A DNA stretch of 10,252 nt from Rhodospirillaceae bacterium (GCA_002721775.1 PBLM01000034.1:5853-16104), one strand, 5' to 3'; positions 1 through 7,240 are shown, counted from the stretch's first letter. Notes: generated from the sequence alone by a model not told the origin. A program made the numbers and translations.

Positions 1-1907
1 TCTAAGTGAAGGGCGCTGAGTTTTTGCCGTACAATCTGGTCTTTCAGCGGCCCCTGTGTTGTTTTTGCATAGAAGATAGAAGGCAGAATAGTTGGTTCTT
101 TATCGGGTGTATCTGTCTGCGTTAATCCTTGAAGATCAGATATGGTTGCTTGATAGAAGCGATCATTGGTGAGTTTAGTGGCGGTAACATCGCTTTTTAA
201 TATTTGGTTATTGTTGTATCCGTAGCGTCGCAAAAAAGTATCCTGAGAAGAGCGCTGCAAAAGAGTGGAAAGTCTCCATCCGGTTCCAATATTACTTGAA
301 AATGAAACATCCACTGCGCCCACATTTTCTCGTTTTTCTTTGAAGGTCTCCAAACGCGCGCTGTATAGTTTTGCGTCCAAATCAGAATCTTCCCAGCGCT
401 GCCTGTAGATAGTTTTTAAGCCTTGTCCTCTGCGTTGAAAACTTGTTGGCTGGAATTCAATATCCTGAGTTGGACTAATAACCTGATAATAGGGGGTTGT
501 TAGTGTCAGCCCAATGTCATTTGAGATTTTGATCGTTGGCGACAGTAGGCCTGAGCGTCTTTTGACTGTAGCATCTGGATGCGATAAAACCGGAAAATAG
601 AAAACTGGCAACCCAAAAATATTCATCCTGACGTTGTTGTGTGTTATTGTTTGGGTTTCAGTATTATGTTCGGATGTTGTTGCTCTTAAATCCCAAATTG
701 GACTCTCACCCTTGTCATAATCACAATTGCAGGGCGAGAAGACAGACCTATCAAAAACAGTGCGCTTTTGTTTGTAATACTCTCCTTGCTCAGATGAGAA
801 ACGACTTCCATCAGCAAGAGTACTCACTAATGGTGTGGCGACAGCATGGGTGAAGTTCTCGTCGAGCACCATCTCTACTGCCAGATGTTCAGTGCCATCT
901 CTTGTTTTAATTCTAACACCGCCTGTTGCTTTCGCAATTCCTGTCAATTGGTTGTAAGTTATTAGGTCTGCCTCCAGAAGATCGCCCTGCTGCATTACCC
1001 TTACATTCCCATTTGCTGACATCATATTGTTCTCTTGCTCCACTGTTATTGAGTCAGCTTCGAAGGTAACGTCAGATTTTGATGCCGCATAATTGTTGTC
1101 AGAAGTGATGTTTGCTTCGCCTATTTTTTCAGTGTCTGTAGTAGATTTATCTTCCGCTTTTGTTTTTTGCATTTCAGCTTGGATATTCGTTGAGAGTTCA
1201 GTCGTTTTGGCGGGTTCTTCTTTCGCTATTGTATTTGCGATGATTTTGGAACTTGTTTTCTCATCATCATTAATTCTCTTTTCAGGTGTGGGATTCCTGA
1301 AAGCTAGGACCGGATGAATTGATTTTTTTAATCCAAATATTTTCATTCCAACATTGTAATGCGTTATAGTTTGAGTCACCAGATTTTGCTCAGAACTTGA
1401 TGCTTGTAGATCCCATATAGGACTCTGGCCCTTATCAAAATCGCAATTGCATGGTGAAAAAGCAGCTCTGTCAAATACAGTGCGCTTTCTTTTGCGTTTG
1501 TCGGTATTTTTCAAAGAAAATTTGCTGTTATTTGAGAGTGAGCTGATCAAGGGGCTAGCCAACGCAAACTTGAAGTTGTTGTCAAGAAACATTTTGTCTG
1601 TTCGATATTCCGCACCGTCATTTGTTCTGAGCCTTACTTCGCCTGTTGCTATTGCAGTTCCGGTTAAGTGATTGTATTCGAGCAATTGCGCTTCTAAAAC
1701 TTCATCTTCATGAGTTACCCTTACATTGCCTCTTGCCACCATTTTACTATTGTCTTGTTCAACGGTGACTGAATCAGCTTCGAAAGTGACGTCAGAGCCA
1801 TCCTGTGCGAGCCCAGATGAGGCAGTCAGACATAGCCCTATAAGCACCCAAATGCAGATAATGACTTTGTCAATAGATGTAACGAGCTTTGAGAGGTGAA
1901 GGTTCAC
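1..1907 (-). CDS. lptD: LPS-assembly protein LptD, N-terminal part, with a duplicated periplasmic domain (runs off the left edge)
   Basis: LptD is the outer-membrane beta-barrel that, with LptE, inserts LPS into the outer leaflet; its periplasmic N-domain receives LPS from the LptA bridge. The frame is open for 635 codons from GTG 1907 to the window edge, so the C-terminus is missing. I chose GTG because an in-frame TAA lies directly before it and GGAA sits 6 bases upstream. Residues 1-35 form a signal peptide (hydrophobic ICIWVLIGLCLTA, cleavage near GLAQ). Residues 39-201 and 279-441 are two copies of an OstA/LptA-like domain (ADS-TVEQ, GNVRV, ATG-VR), each ending in the LptD-type FSPCNCD, SPIWDL and IFGL motifs. 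Residues 202-278 are a K/E/T/D-rich linker. From about 434 (FYFPVL, then VKRRSGLLSP, TPYY and SFQRRG) the barrel begins as in ordinary LptD. The CxC cysteines at 153/155 and 393/395 could take part in the disulfides known to control LptD; their partners lie outside the window. The gene follows a glycosyltransferase on the same strand and is probably co-transcribed with it. Family is clear; the doubled domain is unusual. Confidence 0.93.
   Translation of the reverse strand, partial: MNLHLSKLVTSIDKVIICIWVLIGLCLTASSGLAQDGSDVTFEADSVTVEQDNSKMVARGNVRVTHEDEVLEAQLLEYNHLTGTAIATGEVRLRTNDGAEYRTDKMFLDNNFKFALASPLISSLSNNSKFSLKNTDKRKRKRTVFDRAAFSPCNCDFDKGQSPIWDLQASSSEQNLVTQTITHYNVGMKIFGLKKSIHPVLAFRNPTPEKRINDDEKTSSKIIANTIAKEEPAKTTELSTNIQAEMQKTKAEDKSTTDTEKIGEANITSDNNYAASKSDVTFEADSITVEQENNMMSANGNVRVMQQGDLLEADLITYNQLTGIAKATGGVRIKTRDGTEHLAVEMVLDENFTHAVATPLVSTLADGSRFSSEQGEYYKQKRTVFDRSVFSPCNCDYDKGESPIWDLRATTSEHNTETQTITHNNVRMNIFGLPVFYFPVLSHPDATVKRRSGLLSPTIKISNDIGLTLTTPYYQVISPTQDIEFQPTSFQRRGQGLKTIYRQRWEDSDLDAKLYSARLETFKEKRENVGAVDVSFSSNIGTGWRLSTLLQRSSQDTFLRRYGYNNNQILKSDVTATKLTNDRFYQATISDLQGLTQTDTPDKEPTILPSIFYAKTTQGPLKDQIVRQKLSALHL
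585..1073 (-). repeat. LptD internal repeat, copy 2 (barrel-proximal OstA-like domain, residues 279-441)
   Basis: This second copy is directly joined to the barrel, as in an ordinary LptD, so it is probably the original domain. CNC cysteines are at 393 and 395. DNA similarity to copy 1 is visible in places (for example around the GAAGCTGA and GGAATGTAAGGGTAA-like stretches), but silent positions have diverged. The duplication is therefore not a recent perfect copy or an assembly artefact. Confidence 0.9.
1305..1793 (-). repeat. LptD internal repeat, copy 1 (extra OstA-like domain, residues 39-201)
   Basis: This is the first of two in-frame copies of the LptD periplasmic domain, offset by exactly 720 bases from copy 2. 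By hand I count about 97 identities in 163 aligned residues with no gaps. It keeps the DVTFEADS start, GNVRV, the CNC cysteines (153, 155), SPIWDL and TQTITH. It differs from copy 2 by a basic run KRKRKR at 137-142 and by GLKKSIHPVL where copy 2 has GLPVFYFPVL. That is where copy 2 enters the barrel and copy 1 enters a linker instead. Confidence 0.9.
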
Positions 1908-1919
1908 TTACTTTTCCAT
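1908..1919 (-). other. Three-codon minicistron abutting the lptD start
   Basis: ATG-GAA-AAG-TAA sits directly before the GTG start of lptD, in the same frame, with no base between the TAA and the GTG. I see no good Shine-Dalgarno before the ATG; the GGAA inside it better serves the GTG. It could be chance, a minicistron affecting lptD initiation by termination-reinitiation, or the remnant of a former start cut off by a nonsense change. Function is unproven. Confidence 0.3.
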
Positions 1920-1944
1920 AATTTGTTTAGGATTAACTGCTACA

Positions 1945-3117
1945 TCAAAGCTGTGTATTTGTAAATCTGGACAGAAAATCTTGTCGGACTTTATTGGCTT
2001 TATCAACCATGTTTTCAGCCGTGAAGGGAAAGTCATTAAAAGCGTTATGTTGAAGCGCTTCTCTGAAGTCATTGTCATTTATAAGACGATGCAGTTCTTG
2101 TGCCAGCTCGGACTTAAAAGCAACTTCAGCATTTTGGTCGTTTCGCTCAGTACCGCTGAGCTTAATTATAACTGCGCGACCCCTTGCATATTCGGGTATC
2201 CCGCCTCTGTCTGTTGTGAGTAAGGCTGAACCAGCAGCCAACGCTTCAAGCCCTGTCAGACCGCATGGTTCGGCCCATAAAGAGGGTACTACGGATATTG
2301 CAGCTTTTTTTTGAAGGGTTTTTGTGAACTTTGTTGGTTGAAACCCATGAAGGTGAACCTGTCCTCTCACGGTAGAAACAGCCTGTTCAATCTGCTTCTC
2401 ATAATTTGAGGGAGGGGTTTTTCTAAAATGCCGCCCACCTACAACATGTAACTTCCAATCAGGAAACGTCTTCAAAACCTTGGCAATAGCATGGCATGCA
2501 GGCAGGATACCTTTTTCAGGAACCATGCGGCCGATGACAAGAATAGATTTTTCTTTAGGTAGATGCAGTTCATCGCTTTTTGTTGTGCCATTGAGAACGC
2601 TTTGCACAGTTTCATTCTCGATGTCTTTTGGTGCAAGACCGTCAAAAAAACAACTTCTTACATAATCTGATACGCAAATTATACCAGCCAGTTGTCTCAT
2701 CAGCCAAAGACGCTCGTCCTCTGTCTTTGCCCCTCTCATATCTCGCGGATCGTTGTGTAAATACAGAATGACAGGTAAATCAGGGCGTTTTTGGCAGACA
2801 TAACGAGCGACTTGAGCACGACCATGAACCTCTACAAGGTCTGGTCTTGGTATTATATTCAACTTTTGAACATATGCACGGGCAAGGCCAATATCTTTGC
2901 CCTTCACCCAGCTAAAATTTGGTGTCATGGGAACATAATCGATGCCAGAAACGGCAGGGACATTCAACGTTTGCCCAAAAACCCGAAAGTCGTGGTCTCC
3001 GGAAGATAGCTTCGCATGCTGAGCGACAACAGAGGCAACAGCACCGGCGTTTTCTTCAGTCATAACTTCCTTATATGGAAGTAAAATATGTGTGAGTGGC
3101 AAAAAAGGTCGCTCCAA
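1945..3117 (-). CDS. Family 4 glycosyltransferase (GT-B fold), probably for LPS or other surface glycan
   Basis: This is a retaining glycosyltransferase of family GT4; donor and acceptor sugars cannot be read from the sequence. Counting from TTG 3117, residues 9-35 (THILLPYKE then NAGAVASVV) form the first Rossmann strand and glycine loop. GRMVPEKG (196-203) opens the C-terminal domain, LHVVGG is at 223-228, and PSLWAEPCGLTGLEALAAG (278-296) holds the EX7E pair E283/E291 that binds the nucleotide sugar. There is no signal peptide, so it should act in the cytoplasm or on the inner face of the inner membrane. No ATG or GTG precedes ILLPYKE. The frame is open back to a TAA at 3214-3216, leaving TTG 3117 or TTG 3102. 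The latter has GGAG 9 bases upstream and is at least as likely. The gene is upstream of lptD on the same strand (37-base gap) and divergent from a GT9 gene, which supports a role in LPS core synthesis. Confidence 0.85.
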   Translation of the reverse strand: MERPFLPLTHILLPYKEVMTEENAGAVASVVAQHAKLSSGDHDFRVFGQTLNVPAVSGIDYVPMTPNFSWVKGKDIGLARAYVQKLNIIPRPDLVEVHGRAQVARYVCQKRPDLPVILYLHNDPRDMRGAKTEDERLWLMRQLAGIICVSDYVRSCFFDGLAPKDIENETVQSVLNGTTKSDELHLPKEKSILVIGRMVPEKGILPACHAIAKVLKTFPDWKLHVVGGRHFRKTPPSNYEKQIEQAVSTVRGQVHLHGFQPTKFTKTLQKKAAISVVPSLWAEPCGLTGLEALAAGSALLTTDRGGIPEYARGRAVIIKLSGTERNDQNAEVAFKSELAQELHRLINDNDFREALQHNAFNDFPFTAENMVDKANKVRQDFLSRFTNTQL

Positions 3118-3288
3118 CTTCCAACTGATGTGAATTGAGTTTCTATCACTTGGAATTTTGATTATGCCATGAGATGCCCGTGTTGTCAGTGGTAAATAGT
3201 AGGTGAAAAAGCGTTAATTTACTCTGGACTGTTTTGTATTAAATGCCCTAAAACGCAAAAACAATAACTTTCTAGAGATAAAACCAGC
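3118..3288. promoter_or_regulatory. Divergent intergenic region between the two glycosyltransferase genes
   Basis: These 171 bases separate the GT4 (minus) and GT9 (plus) genes and should hold both promoters. On the plus strand a weak sigma-70-like pair can be drawn: TTAATT at 3214-3219, a 17-base spacer, and TATTAA at 3237-3242, which would give a leader of about 40 bases. The -35 match is poor. The frame of the GT4 gene stays open through much of this region but has no usual start codon. I see no clear operator or riboswitch. Confidence 0.3.
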
Positions 3289-4212
3289 GTGATGAGTGAA
3301 CGGATACTTTTAATTAAACATGGCGCCCTTGGTGACATAATTCAGGGTTTTGATGCTTTTGAAAGCTTGCGCAAAAGTTGCCCTAATGCACAAATAACAC
3401 TTTTGACAACCAAGCCATATGAAAAATTGATGAAATCTTCAAATTGGTTTGATGAAGTTCTCATTGATCAAAGAGCAACAGCATGGAATATTTTTCAGAC
3501 ATTTCGTTTGAAATCTTTATTGCGGATGGGATGGGATAAAATTATTGATTTGCAATGTACTAAGCGCACAGCAAACTATGCGAGGCTTGTGTCAAAGGGC
3601 ACGCGTTGGTTTGGGGTCGCTCCAAATGCAACCGATTTGATGCCAGATTTTACCGGTGTATCTAATCGCCAGCGGATGCTTACAGCCGTGTGTATGGCCG
3701 GCGCGCGGCAAATAGAGCCAGAGCTTTCATTTTTATCATCTTCTGGCTATTTAGAAACCACGTCAGGATTGCGTTCTCCCTACGCGTTAATTTTGCCTAG
3801 TTCATCTGCGGCGGGGTCGGTAAGGCGTTGGCCAATTGAAAACTACATCAAAATAGCTGAGGCATTAAAAAAAGAAGGATTTCAACCAGTACTTTCAGGG
3901 ACTGAAATAGACCGGCCAATTACATCTAAGATTGCCGCTGCATGCAATGAATGCCTTGACCTGACGGGTAAGCCGAATTTGTTTCTTCTTGCAGAACTAG
4001 CTCTAGGCTCTTCTATTGTTATAGGAAATAACACAGGTCCTGTATTTTTGGCAGCTCGATTAAATGTGCCAACGGTGATGTTGATGGGTGCTGACACAGA
4101 TGCCTCAATGTCAGCACCTTATGGAGGAAAGGCGAGTTGGATGCAAAAAGAAAGGCTTGACCAGCTCACCTTTGACGAGGTTTGGGAAACTGTAAAAGTA
4201 ACTTTAGAATGA
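3289..4212 (+). CDS. Family 9 glycosyltransferase (heptosyltransferase-like)
   Basis: GT9 enzymes, including the heptosyltransferases WaaC and WaaF, add ADP-activated heptose or related sugars to the LPS inner core on the cytoplasmic side. The N-domain begins ILLIKHGALGDIIQ (6-19); D16 is the residue expected to act as base. ITLLT (36-40) and FDEVLID (54-60) follow. The C-domain has ALILPSS (166-172), RRWPIENY (179-186), VLSGTEID (201-208), DLTGKPNL (224-231) and IGNNTGPVFLAA (245-256). The usual motif in the last is GNDTGPMH; here N248 replaces Asp and F253 replaces His, so donor choice or activity may differ. GTG 3289 is followed at once by ATG 3292, and either may be the start; neither has a strong Shine-Dalgarno. 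The 3' end overlaps the DUF924 gene by 9 bases, tail to tail. The family is clear; calling it a heptosyltransferase is inference. Confidence 0.85.
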   Translation: MMSERILLIKHGALGDIIQGFDAFESLRKSCPNAQITLLTTKPYEKLMKSSNWFDEVLIDQRATAWNIFQTFRLKSLLRMGWDKIIDLQCTKRTANYARLVSKGTRWFGVAPNATDLMPDFTGVSNRQRMLTAVCMAGARQIEPELSFLSSSGYLETTSGLRSPYALILPSSSAAGSVRRWPIENYIKIAEALKKEGFQPVLSGTEIDRPITSKIAAACNECLDLTGKPNLFLLAELALGSSIVIGNNTGPVFLAARLNVPTVMLMGADTDASMSAPYGGKASWMQKERLDQLTFDEVWETVKVTLE

Positions 4213-4770
4213 AGAGCCCGGCTGCGCTAGAAAAGTAATTTCGTCCTCAGACGAGGGCCGGTTCAAGATTTGGTTTCGATGAGGGAACCGACCGAAACGT
4301 TTAACAATATCATGATGTCTGACAGCATAATCATATGCACTCTCTGAGGTCAGGGTTTTAAATAAAGGCAGTGATTGTTTTTGTATCTCTAAGTCCTCAG
4401 AGTGCATCATTGGCATTAGAAAAAATTGACGCTTGTGCATATTCTTTTCTGTTTCTAAAAAGCCATCAGCCACAGATCTAAGAGATAAAACACAGGCAAT
4501 CTCATCACCAGAATAAGCTTTGGGTGTGTCGCGAAAGATGTTTCGTGTCATTTGATCTAGAAGGAGGATAAGTGCAAGACGCCCGTCCTTATGCTGTGCC
4601 CATTTGTCCAATTGTCCTGCCAAAGCCTGTTCAATGGTTCTTTCAAATTTTCTCATCAGCATGTCATCAAATAATGCGTCTTTTTTAAACCAGGTAGCTG
4701 GTGATATCTCCTCAAACCAAAAAGCTAAAATGGCACGAATAGATTTTTCATCAGATGATGCAGTGCCCAT
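4204..4770 (-). CDS. DUF924 family protein
   Basis: This is a soluble helical protein of the DUF924 family (a TPR-like fold is predicted for the family), without an established function. Recognised blocks are AILAFWFEEISPATWFKKD (13-31), LALILLLDQMTRNIFRDTP (65-83), LMPMMHSEDLEIQKQSLPLF (118-137) and RHHDIVKRFGRFPHRN (151-166). The length, 188 residues, is ordinary for the family. The start is ATG 4770 with AAGGAA 6 bases upstream. It is the last gene of a minus-strand run, 31 bases after the FAD-oxidase gene, and its end overlaps the GT9 gene on the other strand. There is no signal peptide and no membrane segment. The family assignment is firm; no reaction can be given. Confidence 0.88.
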   Translation of the reverse strand: MGTASSDEKSIRAILAFWFEEISPATWFKKDALFDDMLMRKFERTIEQALAGQLDKWAQHKDGRLALILLLDQMTRNIFRDTPKAYSGDEIACVLSLRSVADGFLETEKNMHKRQFFLMPMMHSEDLEIQKQSLPLFKTLTSESAYDYAVRHHDIVKRFGRFPHRNQILNRPSSEDEITFLAQPGSSF

Positions 4771-4801
4771 GTTTCGTTCCTTGCTAGATAGTGGTAGTTA
4801 T

Positions 4802-6232
4802 TTATTTGAGGATCTTCCCAGGGTTCAGCAAGCCTTTTGGATCAAATAACCTCTTCAATTGCGCCATCATCTCAAGCGCGATTGGGTCTTTCACTTGCTG
4901 AAGCTGGTCAACTTTCATTTGTCCAATGCCATGTTCTGCACTGATGGAGCCACCAATTTTATCAAGAGCAATATAAATTGCGTCTTTCAGGGCCTCCCGC
5001 TTCTGCTCCCAGCCAGAATCCCCGCCTTCAGCCTCAATAAGGTTGAAGTGCAGATTGCCATCTCCCATGTGGCCATAACCGCAAATTCTTGTCCTTGTAC
5101 AAACTTTGCGCACTTCTTCAGTCGCCTTATTGTAAAAAGCTGACAGCTCTGAACGGCACACGGATATATCTGTATTTATGGGTGTTGATTCTCGTTTTGT
5201 TGATTCAGGTGCATGCTCTCGAATATCCCACAATTGTTGGCGCTGGGACTCATTTTGGGCAAGCGTCGCATCATTGACCAACCCATCTTCAAAAGCCTTC
5301 GCAAGAAAATTTTCCATAATAGAATAAAGAGGTATTTCGCCAGTTTTGTCTGGCTGCCCATCCTTTTCATCTGAGCTAGCGATCTCCATCAGAACCATAA
5401 ATTCTGGCAGCGGTGACAATGGACGGGGGATATCTGGAAATTGTTTGAATATAATTTCTAAAAGGCTCGCAGGCATCAATTCAAAGGCTTCTACCTGCTC
5501 CCCACTTTTTGTCTGCAGCTGGCTAAGAAGCTCGACACCCGAGTCAATATCTCTAATGCCAGCAAGTGCAGTGGCCCTCACCTTTGGCAAGGAGAAAAGC
5601 TTGCATGAGGCAGCTGTGATGATACCGAGTGTGCCTTCTGAGCCAATAAACAGATGCTTTAAATCATAGCCTGTATTATCTTTACGCAGTGGACTCAAAA
5701 GGTTCATTACCCGTCCGCCCAGAAGAACAACCTCAATGCCTAAGCATAAATCACGCGTATTGCCATAACGCACCACATTCACACCGCCTGCATTTGTAGA
5801 CAAATTGCCGCCTATCGTGCAGCTGCCTTTTGCTGCGAGATTCAGAGGAAAGTACAAATTATGTTCTTCTGTTGTCTTGTGCAGTTCCTGGAGAATACAG
5901 CCTGCTTCAACAATCATAGATCGATTTTGTATTGATAATTCTCGCACCTTGTTCATTTTTGTTAGACTGAGCACAATTGATTGACCGCTTTTATCTGGAA
6001 TGCCGCCACCAACCAAACCTGTATTTCCACCTTGGGGAACGATCGTGATGTTTTGTTCGTCAGCGATTGCCATGACTTGCGCCACTTGTTCCGTTGAGCG
6101 CGGAAATAACACGCCTTGTGCAGACCCATCAAACTGGCCGCGCCAGTCCATCAAATGCGGGGCCATATCGTTTTGCTTATGCAAGATATCATTATCATCT
6201 AAAACAGATGTAAAATGTTTTAAATCATTCAT
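4802..6232 (-). CDS. FAD-binding oxidoreductase, D-2-hydroxyglutarate / D-lactate / glycolate dehydrogenase type
   Basis: This is a flavoenzyme of the GlcD/D2HGDH family, which oxidises a D-2-hydroxyacid to the 2-oxoacid and passes electrons to an acceptor such as a quinone or electron-transfer flavoprotein. The N-terminal PCMH-type FAD domain shows VPQGGNTGLVGGG (65-77), IGGNLSTNAGGVNVVRYGN (140-158) and GYDLKHLFIGSEGTLGIIT (188-206). The C-terminal domain has the W-x-I-R-E motif (335-339), GYGHMGDGNLHFN (385-397) with the metal-binding H388 and H395, and SAEHGIG (431-437) with E433 and H434. LLNPGKIL at the C-terminus is typical of the family. The length of 476 is that of the single-chain enzymes. 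The start is ATG 6232, with AGG 9 bases before it. It lies between sua5 (39-base gap) and the DUF924 gene (31-base gap), probably in one transcript. The exact substrate cannot be decided from sequence; D-2-hydroxyglutarate or D-lactate is the best guess. Confidence 0.9.
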   Translation of the reverse strand: MNDLKHFTSVLDDNDILHKQNDMAPHLMDWRGQFDGSAQGVLFPRSTEQVAQVMAIADEQNITIVPQGGNTGLVGGGIPDKSGQSIVLSLTKMNKVRELSIQNRSMIVEAGCILQELHKTTEEHNLYFPLNLAAKGSCTIGGNLSTNAGGVNVVRYGNTRDLCLGIEVVLLGGRVMNLLSPLRKDNTGYDLKHLFIGSEGTLGIITAASCKLFSLPKVRATALAGIRDIDSGVELLSQLQTKSGEQVEAFELMPASLLEIIFKQFPDIPRPLSPLPEFMVLMEIASSDEKDGQPDKTGEIPLYSIMENFLAKAFEDGLVNDATLAQNESQRQQLWDIREHAPESTKRESTPINTDISVCRSELSAFYNKATEEVRKVCTRTRICGYGHMGDGNLHFNLIEAEGGDSGWEQKREALKDAIYIALDKIGGSISAEHGIGQMKVDQLQQVKDPIALEMMAQLKRLFDPKGLLNPGKILK

Positions 6233-6271
6233 CTGAAGTCGCCTTTTTGAAAGTGCTATTATCAGACACCC

Positions 6272-7240
6272 TTAATGTGAGGACGTTCTGGGGGCTGCAG
6301 CGCGGGAGATCCGATCGTTAATTGCCAGTCCCAATCCTGCCATGGGGATTGGGGCAAAGGCAATAGCTGCTGTTCCCAGGGCATCTGCCTCGTGGAGTAT
6401 AGCAAACAGATTTGCGGCCGCCTCAATAAGGTTAGCCTCTTCGGATAAATTGAAATCTGGTGTCAGCCCTGTTCTTGATGGTCCAAAGCCAATGTAAATC
6501 TCACCCTGACACCTGTCTTCAGCATTGAGGCGCACGATAGCACGCGGCGCATAATGGCTTTCAATCTGACCAGGTGATACAGGCTGTGAAGCCTTATCAA
6601 GAAGTTTTGGTATCTTTAGCTCTATGCCAGTTTGGTCTGTAATCTGTTCTAGAGTCAGCGGGCCTGGTCTCAGCAACACAGGGTGTTCCGGGCGGCAATC
6701 TATAACTGTCGATTCAATGCCGCTTTCACACGGCCCACCATCTAGAATCATATCGCAGGCCCCACCAAGACCATTGGCAACATGCGCAGCTGTTGAAGGA
6801 CTTATGCCTCCGCTTAGGTTTGCAGAGGGAGCAGCGACTGGGGCCTTCACACGTTCAAGCAAGTCCAGTGCAGCTGGATGGGAAGGGACGCGGATGGCGA
6901 GTGCATCTGTACCTGCAGAAGCCAGTGCTGTGATCAGGCTGTTCTCAGGTCTTTGCAAAATCAATGTCATAGCACCCGGCCAGAATGCTGAGGCAAGTCG
7001 CGTTGCCGCATTGTTGCGATGTCCTGCAGCAAGGGCATCTTCTGCCGAGGAGAAGTGGCTGATCAGTGGATTAAATTGTGGCCTTTGTTTTGCTGAAAAT
7101 ATGCGGGCGACAGCTGTTGCGTTAGTCGCCAGTGCACCCAGCCCATATACCGTTTCCGTCGGAAAGGCCACAAGTCCGCCAGCCTGCAGACAATCAGCAG
7201 CATTTTTCAGATTTTTGTTATTAATAGCATGTATAAGCAT
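6272..7240 (-). CDS. sua5: L-threonylcarbamoyladenylate synthase, Sua5 type
   Basis: This enzyme makes threonylcarbamoyl-AMP from threonine, bicarbonate and ATP, the first step of the t6A37 tRNA modification; TsaB/D/E finish it. The YrdC domain spans about residues 8-190, with GLVAFPTETVYGLGA (22-36), SAKQRPQFNPL (49-59) and an SANLSGG loop near 140. The VSPGQIESHYAPRA stretch is the linker that closes over the active site. A C-terminal Sua5 domain follows, ending AINDRISRAAAPR. The two-domain length of 322 separates it from the short single-domain TsaC. The start is ATG 7240, with only a weak Shine-Dalgarno. It is the first gene of the minus-strand run and is divergent from the SRAP gene 109 bases away. 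A long open frame lies opposite it (6624-7244, plus strand), but this is a shadow. Confidence 0.93.
   Translation of the reverse strand: MLIHAINNKNLKNAADCLQAGGLVAFPTETVYGLGALATNATAVARIFSAKQRPQFNPLISHFSSAEDALAAGHRNNAATRLASAFWPGAMTLILQRPENSLITALASAGTDALAIRVPSHPAALDLLERVKAPVAAPSANLSGGISPSTAAHVANGLGGACDMILDGGPCESGIESTVIDCRPEHPVLLRPGPLTLEQITDQTGIELKIPKLLDKASQPVSPGQIESHYAPRAIVRLNAEDRCQGEIYIGFGPSRTGLTPDFNLSEEANLIEAAANLFAILHEADALGTAAIAFAPIPMAGLGLAINDRISRAAAPRTSSH

Noticed and set aside
641..1671. Several 70-74 codon open frames on the plus strand within 641-1671.
   Set aside because: All are antisense to the continuous LptD frame on the minus strand. Similar peptides arise at matching places because of the internal duplication.
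585..1793. Duplication as an assembly artefact.
   Set aside because: The copies are only about 60% identical in protein and differ in many codons; an artefact would give near-identical copies.
1..1907. Two separate genes (an LptA-like protein followed by LptD) in place of one fused frame.
   Set aside because: I translated the minus strand from 1907 to 1 and found no stop or frame change, and copy 2 has no signal peptide of its own. One chain is the simplest reading.
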